Shown here piece by piece: positions 19,456-28,532 of a stretch of 64,000 nt of DNA; within the stretch, counting starts at the first letter, position 1, and each line of letters begins with the position of its first letter. Below the pieces are notes generated by a model. It was given only the letters and a program-made list of their open reading frames with translations, had not been told where the DNA came from and made no database searches. The position numbers were made by a program, and so were the translations under genes. Origin of the DNA: Pseudoalteromonas rubra (GTDB lineage Bacteria; Pseudomonadota; Gammaproteobacteria; Enterobacterales; Alteromonadaceae); contig NZ_PNCI01000017.1 of the NCBI RefSeq assembly GCF_005887095.1, positions 1 to 64,000 of the forward strand, read 5' to 3'.

Positions 19456-20340
19456 ATGAAACATCTCATCCCCCTCATTCTTCCAACCGTTTTGCTGATT
19501 GCCTGTGGCGGAGAAAACAGTGAGCCGTTAAAAGCCGCCCCAAATTCAACAAGTAACAATGGATCGTCGGATACAGGTTCCGCCGTACAAAGTTGCGGCA
19601 ACGATTTTAGCGCGCAACGCTCGCTCAACGAATTTGAGCGCACCGCAGTTTTCTGGCAAATTGAAGGAGCAAGGTTGCAGTCAAAGCCGCAGCTACTCAT
19701 GTATGCAGACAAGTTTTCATTAAATGCTTCTCACCAGCTCAGTTCAGATGAGACACTGTGCTTGCTGGCAGCCAACATATTTGGCTCAAGCAGTGCCCAG
19801 ACGTGGATAGGTGAAGATAGTGGCTCGGTAAATCAGGGCGAATTATATTATTACAGCCCCGCCATTACATTTACTGGTGCTTTACCGGAGTTGGAATCTC
19901 TTGATGACTGGCGCAGTCAGGGCTCTCCTGCACAGACTACATTAACAACCCCCGCCAGCGACATCACTATCTGGTACCGTGATAGAGATGAAAACCGCTT
20001 TACGTTAGGCACGCCAGAAAGTAATCAGAACCCGGTAACAATGAACTGCACCCAAGATGGGTTTGCCCTGTCTTATTCCCTCTCACAGGTTGTACAAAGC
20101 CAGCTGGATACGTTAAACCCCAGCTTCTGTGAGACCCAGGGAACCGGAGATAATGCAACAACACACTGCTTAAGCGTGGCACTCACAACCACTGATAAAC
20201 TAGAGTCATGCCAGTTTGGTACAACCAGCGTGGCGTTGCCTGATAGTTCGGGTAACAAAACAGCCGTAAAAGTCTCCGGCACACTCGCAATAGACAACGA
20301 TGATGCCGAACTAAGCATCACTCAGATCGACATCAAATAG
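19456..20340 (+). CDS. Hypothetical lipoprotein
   Basis: This 294-aa protein is of no family I recognise. The ATG at 19456 has AAGGA upstream and opens a lipoprotein signal peptide with lipobox LIAC-GG at about residue 17; the longer frame from a TTG at 19381 would bury that signal. After the lipid-attachment Cys there is a low-complexity Ser/Asn/Gly linker (about 20-45), then a Cys-containing globular domain. Paired Cys residues (CGN..., MNCTQDG, SFCETQG, HCLSV, SCQFG) suggest disulfides, which fits a periplasm-facing location. It follows tyrP by about 90 bp and may be read from its own promoter. Confidence 0.7.
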   Translation: MKHLIPLILPTVLLIACGGENSEPLKAAPNSTSNNGSSDTGSAVQSCGNDFSAQRSLNEFERTAVFWQIEGARLQSKPQLLMYADKFSLNASHQLSSDETLCLLAANIFGSSSAQTWIGEDSGSVNQGELYYYSPAITFTGALPELESLDDWRSQGSPAQTTLTTPASDITIWYRDRDENRFTLGTPESNQNPVTMNCTQDGFALSYSLSQVVQSQLDTLNPSFCETQGTGDNATTHCLSVALTTTDKLESCQFGTTSVALPDSSGNKTAVKVSGTLAIDNDDAELSITQIDIK

Positions 20341-20787
20341 TGTGTTAATCGCTATCTGTATTAAAACATCTATCTAGAGCCTGTACTTTAGGGACAGGCT
20401 CTGACGTTATAATCTGGCATGTCTGAGATTAGATGCATCAGCAAACGTGTAATACCAATTTGCTTAATTAAGTGTTCTATTTTGAGGCGAGAAAATGGGG
20501 TCGATAGCAAGGCAAAAATTTTGCTATTTAGTTGTTCTAAATGAGAAATTTTTAACGCCGTTAGCGTCATATTTGCTCCTACAAATAGAACAGGTATTAA
20601 GTGAAATTGGTATAACTATGAGTCATGTTATCGCCAAGCTTCTTATGCCTTATAGCAGGTTTGTAATTGAGCAAATTGATATCAGAAATGGAATGAGTTA
20701 CGGCCCAGTTATATTCAAAGGCGCATCAAGTATCAATATGAACTGTGGAGTGCTATGCAACACACAAGGGGCCCGACGAGCTCAGGG
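20341..20787. other. 447-bp gene-free stretch holding a hairpin and a MITE-like element
   Basis: A perfect 9-bp hairpin (AGAGCCTGT/ACAGGCTCT, 20376-20402) without a T tract lies 35 bases after the lipoprotein gene. The MITE-like element at 20452-20613 follows. A 98-codon open frame crosses the element's right end but has no recognisable ribosome binding site or protein features, so I do not call a gene. Confidence 0.6.
20452..20613. mobile_element. MITE-like palindromic element, 162 bp
   Basis: The ends are perfect inverted repeats ATACCAATTT / AAATTGGTAT. Further in, a second matched block, TGTTCTATTT on the left and AAATAGAACA on the right, is separated from the terminal block by a partly matching TTAA-containing stretch. 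The total inverted match is about 31 bp with several mismatches. There is no coding capacity. Such short elements with terminal repeats and no transposase are typical of MITEs in marine gammaproteobacteria. A target-site duplication is not clear: the flanks read gtgta on the left and aacta on the right. Confidence 0.7.
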
Positions 20788-21303
20788 TTAGCTGGTTTCT
20801 TCGGTGACTTTGTTGGTTTTTCTGTTTTTACCTAACACATAGATAAGCGGCACAAAGCATAAGAATACCGTGGCGTAATTAACCAAAGGCAATATGGTCT
20901 TGTAAAGATACCCGGAGTAACTCAGGTCCATGAGTTGGCGGTCTACCAACCTGAACAACTGTAAGATAGGTGCAGGAATAACAATAAGCTGGCAAGCTAT
21001 ACTTTGCCACATGTACATTTTGTCTTTGAGTGCCCAATAAGCAACGATTGCAATAAAGACAATGTCATTCAAAGCCCAAAAGATATACCTGTATATCTTT
21101 TCATCATCGATACTGCGGATTGGCTCGGAAGTGAAATAACCTATGACGTAAAAGACCCAGCATAACAGCGCATAGCGAAGTGCATATTCATCTTTCAGAA
21201 TGTAGAAGATAACAACAGCCAGACTCACCAATGCCGTTTGGGTATCAATGATATTATGCAGTATCGCATTAACACCTAAACTGTTTATAAATGAGTCTGA
21301 CAT
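20788..21303 (-). CDS. Hypothetical multi-pass membrane protein
   Basis: This 171-aa protein has five or so hydrophobic segments (roughly residues 22-36, 43-58, 78-95, 100-118 and 135-160) and a Lys/Arg/Glu-rich cytoplasmic tail. I do not recognise the family. It lies downstream of the pomAB operon and of a 24-aa ORF on the same strand, but about 170 bp from pomB, so a motor role is not implied. The ATG at 21303 has only a weak ribosome binding site. Confidence 0.6.
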   Translation of the reverse strand: MSDSFINSLGVNAILHNIIDTQTALVSLAVVIFYILKDEYALRYALLCWVFYVIGYFTSEPIRSIDDEKIYRYIFWALNDIVFIAIVAYWALKDKMYMWQSIACQLIVIPAPILQLFRLVDRQLMDLSYSGYLYKTILPLVNYATVFLCFVPLIYVLGKNRKTNKVTEETS

Positions 21304-21327
21304 AATTTTACACTGTTAGCTTGTTAA

Positions 21328-21402
21328 CTACTTCGGCTTTTCATCTTCATCAGCCCCACCACCGTTACCTCCTGGCATATAAACGAATTTATCTTGCAAC
21401 AT
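21328..21402 (-). CDS. Candidate 24-aa small protein
   Basis: This short frame has ATG at 21402, TAG at 21328-21330, and AAGGAG seven bases before the start, the best ribosome binding site in this part of the window. The peptide has a short mixed N-terminal half, a Gly-rich PGGNGGG centre and an acidic/basic tail (ADEDEKPK). It lies between pomB and the membrane protein gene on the same strand, 24 bp before the latter, so it could be a leader or an independent small protein. No homolog is known to me. Expression is inferred only from the start signal. Confidence 0.45.
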   Translation of the reverse strand: MLQDKFVYMPGGNGGGADEDEKPK

Positions 21403-21476
21403 TACGCTCTCCTTTTTAAATGAACTGATTAGATCGTCGGTTAGACTAGCCCAAGAATCGGTACCACGCAATACCT

Positions 21477-22409
21477 CTAGTTATTTTCTCGCACATTTAT
21501 AGGGTCAGATTCTTTGGCTTTACCTTGCAAAATCGATATCTCTACACGACGGTTACGTCGCCTGTCTACGTCTGTTTCATTTGGAACCAGTGGCCGGGTG
21601 TCAGCATGCCCAACCACCACCATGCGGTTTTTGTCAAACCCGGGAACTGTTTGCATTTCAGTTGCTACCGCAACAGCTCTCGTCGCAGAAAGATCCCAGT
21701 TATTGCTGTAGAGTTCATTGGAAAACTGAAAGTCATCCGTATGCCCGGACACGGTTATTTCGCCAGGAACATCTTTCAGCAACTGAGCAATATCCTGGAT
21801 CACAGGTTTAAATTTTGGTTGCAGGAATGCACTACCCGATGGAAATGAGCCGTTCTCCTGAATACGTATGATGATCTGTTGACCAAGTGATTCCAGTTCA
21901 ATGGCACCATCCATGATTTGCTTTTCGAGCTGCTGCGCAATTTTTTTCACCAACTCATTTACCTGCTCTTGCTCTGCGGCGGCAATTGCCTGAGTCATGG
22001 ACTGCTCTTGGGCTGTACTGGAAGATTCACCACCACGTTTATTACCCCTTTGTTCTTGTCGGCCGCCCGCTGAGCTTTCGTCACCCGCCTGAAACTCCAG
22101 CATTTGCTGAGTCATTTCAACGGTTTGCTGCTGAATCGTTTCAATGGGGGTGGGCTCAGGTTTACCTGGTGTGAACTCCATCGCAATCACGCTGGTGCCC
22201 TTGGGGATGTCTTTTACTTCAATCTTATTTTGCACACCAAATGCAAACTTCATCGAACCTGCTATTTGCTTAAACTTCAGCACGTCCATTTCTGAAAACG
22301 CCAGCAGTAGTACGAAAAAGCACATCAGCAGTGACATAAGATCGGCAAAGGTCCCCATCCAGGCAGGCAAGCCCGGGGGGGGACATTTGCATTCGTTCTC
22401 GTCTGACAT
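21477..22409 (-). CDS. pomB: Sodium-type flagellar stator protein PomB
   Basis: PomB anchors the flagellar stator to peptidoglycan and, with PomA, conducts Na+ to drive rotation. This 310-aa protein has a short cytoplasmic N-terminus (CKCPPPGLPAWMGTFADLMSLL), one transmembrane helix (about 18-40) holding the essential Asp at residue 23, and a plug/linker region rich in Gln/Glu/Ser. It ends in an OmpA-like peptidoglycan-binding domain (about 170-295, with VSGHTDDFQFSNELYSNNWDLSATRA and NRRVEISI). The sequence closely follows Vibrio PomB. GAGGAG precedes the ATG, and the gene starts two bases after the pomA stop, so the pair is one operon. Confidence 0.96.
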   Translation of the reverse strand: MSDENECKCPPPGLPAWMGTFADLMSLLMCFFVLLLAFSEMDVLKFKQIAGSMKFAFGVQNKIEVKDIPKGTSVIAMEFTPGKPEPTPIETIQQQTVEMTQQMLEFQAGDESSAGGRQEQRGNKRGGESSSTAQEQSMTQAIAAAEQEQVNELVKKIAQQLEKQIMDGAIELESLGQQIIIRIQENGSFPSGSAFLQPKFKPVIQDIAQLLKDVPGEITVSGHTDDFQFSNELYSNNWDLSATRAVAVATEMQTVPGFDKNRMVVVGHADTRPLVPNETDVDRRRNRRVEISILQGKAKESDPINVRENN

Positions 22410-22411
22410 AA

Positions 22412-23179
22412 CTACTCCTCGGCCTCGCCACCTCGTTTAGACTCAGGCAGATAGTTTTTCAGAATACCTTCAATCACTTTCGGGTTTTGGCCATCCTGTA
22501 TGCCCAAAATAGCATCCAGGATCAATCGTTGATTACGCTCTTCCTCGTCTTTACGCAGTTCCAGTTTTACCTGAATAGGAATGGCGACTACATTCGCCAG
22601 AAACGCACCGTATAAAGTGGTCAATAATGCAACGGCCATAGCTGGTCCGATTGCCTTGGGGTCATCCATGTTCGATAACATAGCGACCAGACCAATCAGG
22701 GTGCCAATCATACCCATGGCAGGGGCGATATCCGCTAAGGATTTAAACAACCCAGCGCCCATCTCGTGGCGAGTAGAGGTCAATGCAATGTCTTTTTGTA
22801 ACGTCGCTCTGACAACATCAGCATCGTGGCCATCCACCAGCATATCCACGCCCTTGCGCATAAAAGAGTTGGGGATCTCCGCCTCTTCTAACGCCAGAAA
22901 TCCACCTTTACGCGCTGAATCAGCCAGTTCAACTGCTTTTTCAATTAACTCTTCAGGTGTTTCCAGCTTGAACATAAAGGCCTTACCGGCCACCTTACCA
23001 ATGCCAAAAAACTGGCTCATGGTAAAGTTAGACAGCACGATAAATATCGAGCCACCAAACACAATAACCACTGATGGAGTGTTGTAAAACATGGCAATCT
23101 GGCCATCACTACTAAGTACCATGGACATCACAATCAAGCCAATGGCCCCTAAGATCCCAATCACGGTTGCTAAATCCAC
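22412..23179 (-). CDS. pomA: Sodium-type flagellar stator protein PomA
   Basis: PomA forms the ion channel ring of the Na+-driven motor with PomB. This 255-aa length is typical, with four membrane helices (about 5-25, 30-50, 150-172 and 182-202) and a large cytoplasmic loop between helices 2 and 3 that contacts the rotor. The ADIAPAMGMIGTLIGLVAML segment is characteristic of MotA/PomA/ExbB family helix 3. The start is GTG, supported by GGAGG five bases upstream. The divergent region up to xseB (about 240 bp, AT-rich) should hold promoters for both directions. Confidence 0.96.
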   Translation of the reverse strand: MDLATVIGILGAIGLIVMSMVLSSDGQIAMFYNTPSVVIVFGGSIFIVLSNFTMSQFFGIGKVAGKAFMFKLETPEELIEKAVELADSARKGGFLALEEAEIPNSFMRKGVDMLVDGHDADVVRATLQKDIALTSTRHEMGAGLFKSLADIAPAMGMIGTLIGLVAMLSNMDDPKAIGPAMAVALLTTLYGAFLANVVAIPIQVKLELRKDEEERNQRLILDAILGIQDGQNPKVIEGILKNYLPESKRGGEAEE

Positions 23180-23420
23180 ACACCCTCCAAAGGAAATTAC
23201 CCGTTATCTATCACGCAGTTATTATTATCGACAGAGTTATCGGCCAGTTTTGCAATAACTTAACTCAATTATATTAAATTGCCTTGAAAATGCGAATTCA
23301 TATGCCATTGGCAATTCCCGAAGACTATATAACGCAAAAAGTCCGAGAGATCTTTGACCTCAATCTGTAATACTCATAAAATTAGGCGTTTTTTAATTTA
23401 GCTCAAAGTGAATATTGCAC

Positions 23421-23666
23421 ATGGCGACAAAAAAACCGGAAAACATGAGCTTTGAAGAAGCTGTTGGCGAGCTTGAAGGCATAGTACAGGACATGGAACG
23501 CGGCGAATTGACCCTCGAACAATCACTCAAACAGTTTGAGCGGGGCATCAAGTTAGCTAATGCTTCCTCACAAAAGCTGCAGCAGGCTGAACAGAAAGTC
23601 GCAATTTTACTGGGCAATGATGAACAAAGCCCACTGAACGAGTTTACAGACGAGCTGGAACAATAA
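23421..23666 (+). CDS. xseB: Exodeoxyribonuclease VII small subunit
   Basis: XseB is the small helical subunit that binds XseA to form exonuclease VII, which degrades single-stranded DNA. This 81-aa protein has the family signature MSFEEAVGELEGIVQDMERGELTLEQSLKQFERG near the N-terminus. The ATG at 23421 is used; a TTG six bases earlier is open but adds nothing recognisable. The gene is followed three bases later by ispA, and the xseB-ispA-dxs order is common in gammaproteobacteria. Confidence 0.96.
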   Translation: MATKKPENMSFEEAVGELEGIVQDMERGELTLEQSLKQFERGIKLANASSQKLQQAEQKVAILLGNDEQSPLNEFTDELEQ

Positions 23667-23669
23667 ACG

Positions 23670-24557
23670 GTGGATTTACAAGCACAACTTGCCCAAGCCA
23701 GAGCCCAGGTAGACAAAACCGTGGCCAGCTACTTTGCACAGGAACTGGACAGTGATGGCACCGCCATAGCAGCTACGCGCTACAGCATTAGTAATGGCGG
23801 TAAGCGATTACGCCCGTTTCTGGTTTACACGGCAGGCCAGATTTTTGGGGCTGCGCCTCGTGATCTGGATATTGCAGCTGCTGCGGTTGAATGTATTCAT
23901 AGCTACTCACTGGTCCACGACGATTTACCTGCAATGGACGATGATGACTTACGTCGCGGCAAACCGACCTGCCACATCGCCTTTGATGAAGCACAGGCTA
24001 TTTTGGCGGGTGATGCATTGCAGACGCTGGCATTTGAGTTGTTATCCGGACACGCGTTCTCAGTACCGGCAAAGAATCAGATTGCCATGATCCATACACT
24101 TGCCAAGGCTTCTGGCTTACAGGGTATGGTGGGAGGCCAGGCGCTGGATTTAGCCGCAACCGACAAATCAGTCAGCCTGGATGAACTTGAGCGTATCCAC
24201 CGCTTAAAAACGGGTGCGCTACTCACTTGTGCCATTGAGCTCGGCGCGCTGTGTGCACCCGATGTGTCGCCACACACACTTGCCCGATTACGTGAATATG
24301 GCAAAAATATTGGTCTGGCATTTCAGGTTCAGGACGACATTCTGGATATAGAAGGCAATACAGAGGTGCTAGGCAAGCCGCAGGGGTCTGATCTGGAACA
24401 CAATAAATCTACGTATCCTGCACTACTGGGTTTGTCAGGCGCAAAGCAAAAAGCACAAGTACTGGTTGATGAAGCAAAGCGGGCATTACAAGATATTGAT
24501 GCAGACACACAAGCTCTGGCTTTGCTTGCAGATTATATCATCTCCAGAGACCACTAA
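23670..24557 (+). CDS. ispA: Farnesyl diphosphate synthase (geranyltranstransferase)
   Basis: IspA condenses isopentenyl diphosphate with dimethylallyl and geranyl diphosphate to give farnesyl diphosphate for quinones, undecaprenyl phosphate and other isoprenoids. This 295-aa protein carries both Asp-rich motifs: the first in HDDLPAMDDDDLRRG (near residue 85-98) and the second in QVQDDILDIEGN (near 225). The substrate Lys/Arg residues in GGKRLRPFL near residue 44 are also present. The start is GTG, three bases after the xseB stop. dxs follows after about 210 bp, so precursor supply and use are encoded together. Confidence 0.96.
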   Translation: MDLQAQLAQARAQVDKTVASYFAQELDSDGTAIAATRYSISNGGKRLRPFLVYTAGQIFGAAPRDLDIAAAAVECIHSYSLVHDDLPAMDDDDLRRGKPTCHIAFDEAQAILAGDALQTLAFELLSGHAFSVPAKNQIAMIHTLAKASGLQGMVGGQALDLAATDKSVSLDELERIHRLKTGALLTCAIELGALCAPDVSPHTLARLREYGKNIGLAFQVQDDILDIEGNTEVLGKPQGSDLEHNKSTYPALLGLSGAKQKAQVLVDEAKRALQDIDADTQALALLADYIISRDH

Positions 24558-24768
24558 AGGTTGGAAACAGACTAGCAATCGACTGATAAGTCGCTAAATT
24601 AATAACTAGTTAAGATATACTGTGGTGCATTGCAGCAAGTGCCTTGAAGACAAGGGCCATCAGTGGTCTGCCAGTTTGGCTGAGCACCAGGAACAAAATT
24701 TATAAATTTAATGGCAGACAAAGGTGACAGCTAAGTCAGCAAACTCTGCCCAGGATAACATAATCAAT

Positions 24769-26628
24769 ATGAGTCTTGATAACAGCAAGTATCCCCTTAT
24801 GGCATTGATAGAGCAGCCAGAGCAGCTGCGCACTTTGCCACAACACAAACTGACCGAGTTCAGTAATGAACTGCGTGACTATCTGTTAAACTCGGTCTCG
24901 CAAAGTAGTGGTCACCTTGCCTCTGGTCTAGGTACAGTAGAGCTTACTGTAGCGCTGCACTATGTCTACAATACCCCCGAAGACCGTTTAGTCTGGGATG
25001 TTGGCCATCAGGCTTACCCGCATAAAATACTCACAGGTCGTCGTGACAAGATGCATACCATTCGTCAAAAAGACGGTCTGCACCCTTTCCCATTCCGTGA
25101 AGAGAGCGAGTACGACACCTTCAGTGTTGGCCACTCCAGTACCTCCATCTCGGCAGCGCTGGCCATGGCCATTGCCGCTGAAAAAGAGCAACAAGGCCGC
25201 AAAGTCGTTGCAGTGATTGGTGATGGTGCCATGACCGCAGGTATGGCATTTGAGGCGATGAACCACGCCGGTGATGTGAAATCAGATATGCTCGTGATCC
25301 TCAACGACAACGAGATGTCTATTTCTGAAAACGTGGGGGCATTAAATAATCACTTCGCACGCATTCTGTCAGGTAGTTTCTACACCAATATCCGCGAAGG
25401 CGGCAAAAAGCTACTCTCTGGAGTGCCTCCAGTAAAAGAGCTGGCCAGCAAGGTTGAAGAACACCTCAAGGGCATGGTGATACCGGGTACCTTCTTCGAA
25501 GAATTGGGCTTTAACTACATTGGCCCTATCGATGGCCATGATGTCAATATGCTGGTCGATACGCTCAGAAACATGCGTAACCTCAAAGGCCCTCAGCTGC
25601 TGCACGTAAAAACCCAAAAAGGGAAAGGCTATCAACCTGCGGAAGCCGACCCGATTGGCTACCATGGCGTGCCTAAGTTCGACCCTTCTGTGCACAGCTT
25701 ACCTAAGTCCAAGCCAAGCGCGCCAACCTTCTCGAAAGTCTTTGGCGACTGGCTATGTGATATGGCAGAGCAAGACAGCAAGCTAATGGCTATTACCCCG
25801 GCTATGCGTGAAGGCTCTGGCATGGTGCGTTTTTCAAAAGAGCACCCTAGCCAATACTTTGATGTCGCGATTGCTGAGCAACATGCCGTAACCTTAGGCG
25901 CCGGTTTTGCCTGTGAAGGCTTAAACCCGGTGGTGGCCATTTACTCCAGCTTTTTACAACGGGGTTACGATCAGCTGATCCACGATGTCGCATTGCAAAA
26001 CCTGCCGGTACTGTTTGCCATAGACCGCGCCGGGATTGTGGGTGCCGATGGCGAAACGCACCAGGGCGCTTACGATTTGAGCTTTATGCGCTGTATTCCC
26101 AATATGGTGATTATGGCCCCGAGCGACCTGAATGAATGCCGCCAGATGCTTTACACCGGTCACCGTCTGCAGCAACCAGCCGCGGTACGCTACCCAAGAG
26201 GTTCAGCTGGTGACGCAGAGATTGAAGCACAGATGACTGAGCTGGAGGTGGGCAAAGCTAACCTGCTGCGCACCGGCAAAAAAGTCGCCATTCTTAACTT
26301 TGGTACCTTGCTGCACAATGCAAAACCGGTCGCAGAGGCGCTGGATGCAACTTTAGTTGATATGCGCTTTGTGAAGCCACTTGATAGCGACATGGTTACT
26401 AAGCTGGCAGCTGAGCATGACCTGCTGGTGACATTGGAAGACAATGCCATTGCAGGCGGCGCAGGCAGTGCGGTCAGCGAGCATCTGGCCGCTGCGCAGA
26501 TCCTCAAACCCATTTTGCACCTCGGTATTCCGGATGAATTCATCAAGCATGGTACGCAAGACCAGATGCATACCGAAATGGGCCTGGATGCAGACGGGAT
26601 CCAAAAACGAATCGAAGCGGTATTGTAA
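24769..26628 (+). CDS. dxs: 1-deoxy-D-xylulose-5-phosphate synthase
   Basis: Dxs is the thiamine-diphosphate enzyme that makes DXP from pyruvate and glyceraldehyde 3-phosphate, the first step of the MEP isoprenoid pathway. The 619-aa product from the ATG at 24769 begins [14 protein letters not shown], matching the start of known Dxs proteins. A GTG at 24724 would add 15 residues and neither start has a close ribosome binding site, so the start is uncertain. Visible motifs include the thiamine-binding [18 protein letters not shown] with NDNEMSIS, the catalytic-site [15 protein letters not shown], and [15 protein letters not shown]. Length is normal. It stands downstream of ispA. Confidence 0.96.
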   Translation: MSLDNSKYPLMALIEQPEQLRTLPQHKLTEFSNELRDYLLNSVSQSSGHLASGLGTVELTVALHYVYNTPEDRLVWDVGHQAYPHKILTGRRDKMHTIRQKDGLHPFPFREESEYDTFSVGHSSTSISAALAMAIAAEKEQQGRKVVAVIGDGAMTAGMAFEAMNHAGDVKSDMLVILNDNEMSISENVGALNNHFARILSGSFYTNIREGGKKLLSGVPPVKELASKVEEHLKGMVIPGTFFEELGFNYIGPIDGHDVNMLVDTLRNMRNLKGPQLLHVKTQKGKGYQPAEADPIGYHGVPKFDPSVHSLPKSKPSAPTFSKVFGDWLCDMAEQDSKLMAITPAMREGSGMVRFSKEHPSQYFDVAIAEQHAVTLGAGFACEGLNPVVAIYSSFLQRGYDQLIHDVALQNLPVLFAIDRAGIVGADGETHQGAYDLSFMRCIPNMVIMAPSDLNECRQMLYTGHRLQQPAAVRYPRGSAGDAEIEAQMTELEVGKANLLRTGKKVAILNFGTLLHNAKPVAEALDATLVDMRFVKPLDSDMVTKLAAEHDLLVTLEDNAIAGGAGSAVSEHLAAAQILKPILHLGIPDEFIKHGTQDQMHTEMGLDADGIQKRIEAVL

Positions 26629-26653
26629 AAAAACGCCGCCACCAAGGATTTTT

Positions 26654-26683
26654 AAAGCCGCTGTGTTCACAGTGGCTTTTTTA
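26654..26683 (+). terminator. Intrinsic terminator after dxs
   Basis: A 12-bp stem (AAAGCCGCTGTG with CACAGTGGCTTT, one G-T pair) with a minimal loop is followed by a run of T, 25 bases after the dxs stop. Confidence 0.85.
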
Positions 26684-26841
26684 TTTCACCCTCACTTGCT
26701 GGACAAACCCCGTTTTCAATACAACACTTTAACCAGAAACTTAAAGGCCAACCCGCTCTCATAATTGACAACTTCCAGGTTGGTAAACCGGATGGACCGC
26801 GATGTTGATAACTTTTCTAACTTTTTTATTCAGGACCAGTC

Positions 26842-27696
26842 ATGGCTGATAGCTCTGCGCTTTTTGACTGGCAAAGCAGTGCATATATCGGTTTTGAGCA
26901 GCTGAAAAATTACTTTTTTAGCCTGCTTCCTCAACTTTTCGTTGCCGCCATTATACTCCTGCTCGGTTGGGCCTGTGCCTGGTTACTCAGCAAGCTGGCA
27001 CTCACACTACTGCGAGTACTCAACAAGGCACTTACCAGTATCCAGCAAAAGACACAGCAACCCAGGCAGGTGCAGCTTTCTTCCCGACATATAAAGGTCA
27101 TTTGTCGAAGTGTTTTTTGGCTGACATTGCTGTTTTTCGCCACTGCAGCTACCTCCAGCCTGGGCTTAAGTTTATTTACTGACTCTGCTGCTGCACTCTT
27201 TGCTTACTTGCCAAACCTGATCACCGGTATTCTGATCATGGTTGCCGGTTACTTGCTGGCGGGGCTTATCAGTTCAATGATTAAAGCCAGTGCGCATTCT
27301 ATTGGCTTTGCCCACACAGAAGCAGCCACCCGCATTGCCCATTTTGTAATTCTTTTTACCGCCATAGTAATAGGGGTAGAGCAACTGGGGATCAATGTGC
27401 ACTTTGTCACCAACCTGGTTATCGTCGTTACAGGCATGCTGTGTTTTGGCGTCGCGCTGGCATTTGGTCTCGGCAGTCAGGAAATAATTGCGAACACGGT
27501 TGCGGCCAGACAGGCACAGCGCCATTGCCGAATTAATGATGATATAGACATCGCCGGCGTGCGTGGCAGATTAACTGAAATCACGGCTACTATGCTGGTC
27601 ATTGAATCCGATCAGGGACGTGTGCTGATCCCCGCCAGCGTGTTTCTCAAACACAATAGCCATATCACAACCACACAGACGACCGAACACAAATAA
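26842..27696 (+). CDS. MscS-like mechanosensitive ion channel family protein
   Basis: This 284-aa inner-membrane protein has an amphipathic N-terminus, about five membrane helices (roughly 30-52, 92-112, 122-146, 165-185 and 190-212), and a short C-terminal domain. The segment FGLGSQEIIANTVAARQ, followed by INDDIDIAGVRGRLTEIT and RVLIPASVFLKH, is the pore-lining and beta-domain signature of the MscS superfamily. The beta domain is cut short: the usual alpha/beta C-terminal vestibule is absent, as in small TM_helix-type members (CmpX-like). It likely responds to membrane tension or envelope state. Two Mg2+ transporter-family genes follow 11 and 6 bp apart, suggesting one operon. Confidence 0.85.
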   Translation: MADSSALFDWQSSAYIGFEQLKNYFFSLLPQLFVAAIILLLGWACAWLLSKLALTLLRVLNKALTSIQQKTQQPRQVQLSSRHIKVICRSVFWLTLLFFATAATSSLGLSLFTDSAAALFAYLPNLITGILIMVAGYLLAGLISSMIKASAHSIGFAHTEAATRIAHFVILFTAIVIGVEQLGINVHFVTNLVIVVTGMLCFGVALAFGLGSQEIIANTVAARQAQRHCRINDDIDIAGVRGRLTEITATMLVIESDQGRVLIPASVFLKHNSHITTTQTTEHK

Positions 27697-27707
27697 TAAG
27701 GCTGAGT

Positions 27708-28520
27708 ATGTCGACTTTACACCTCAAGCTCGCCCAGCATTTTATGCAACAAGAACCCCGCGCAGCAGCCCGGCGACTTGAGTTGCAAGCCCCTGAAGTG
27801 GTCACCAGTATTCTGTGCACTCTGAAAGATCACGAAGTGGGCGCAGTACTTAAGGCAATGCACCCAAGTTATACCGCTCAGCTCCTGCCTAACCTGGAGC
27901 AAGTGCAACAAGCCCGCTGGCTACAATTACTTAATCTGACAGACATTGCAGCGATCCTGCGCCATGTATCACAGCACTCGACTGACACATACCTGGCACT
28001 GCTGCCACTGAAAAAACAAACTATGTGCCGGATGCTGATCAGCTACCCCGACTACACCGTGGGTGCCTGGGTCGAAACCGATGTGCTGACGCTGGACGAC
28101 AAAATGTCTGTAGAAGATGCCATGCTGCGTCTGAAAAAACGTGCCTATCGAGGCCCGGCGCGACTCTACGTGGTTAACTACCAACGTCAGATTGCCGGTC
28201 AGGTTTCTATATATGAACTCCTGTGTCGCTCTGGCGGGCAACCTGTTGCCGACTTTATGGATAAACAGGTGCCCTGCCTGAGCGGCTACACTGAGCTGGG
28301 CAGCGCCTTGTCTGCCAGCGTCTGGGAGCGACAAGATCAGGTTGCGGTGGTCAACCGCAAACAAGGGTTTATCGGCACATTACAACACTACCGCGTGCGC
28401 CGCGCTCTGAAGCACCATGAGGTGGAGCAAATTGCCCCTCTGGTGAGCAGTGACTTGCTCGATGCCTATGCCAGCTCGTTTGCCAATGTGCTCGACTTAT
28501 TGGTCCCAGAAAAACCCTGA
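27708..28520 (+). CDS. MgtE N-terminal and CBS domain protein without membrane part
   Basis: This 270-aa protein has two parts found in the cytosolic half of MgtE Mg2+ channels: a helical superhelix (MgtE_N, about residues 10-120, with repeats such as HEVGAVLKAMHPSYTAQLLPNL) and a CBS-domain pair (about 125-250, with VSVEDAMLRLKKRAYRGPARLYVVN-type spacing). There are no membrane helices. In MgtE this half senses intracellular Mg2+ and gates the pore. Here it is a separate gene directly before a full-length MgtE (six bases apart), so it may modulate that channel by hetero-assembly. That is inference. It could also be a diverged duplicate that has lost its channel domain. Confidence 0.8.
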   Translation: MSTLHLKLAQHFMQQEPRAAARRLELQAPEVVTSILCTLKDHEVGAVLKAMHPSYTAQLLPNLEQVQQARWLQLLNLTDIAAILRHVSQHSTDTYLALLPLKKQTMCRMLISYPDYTVGAWVETDVLTLDDKMSVEDAMLRLKKRAYRGPARLYVVNYQRQIAGQVSIYELLCRSGGQPVADFMDKQVPCLSGYTELGSALSASVWERQDQVAVVNRKQGFIGTLQHYRVRRALKHHEVEQIAPLVSSDLLDAYASSFANVLDLLVPEKP

Positions 28521-28532
28521 AGGAAAGTGTTT

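Noticed and set aside
20495..20791. 98-codon frame crossing the MITE-like element
   Set aside because: There is no ribosome binding site, and most of it is repeat sequence that reads through by chance.
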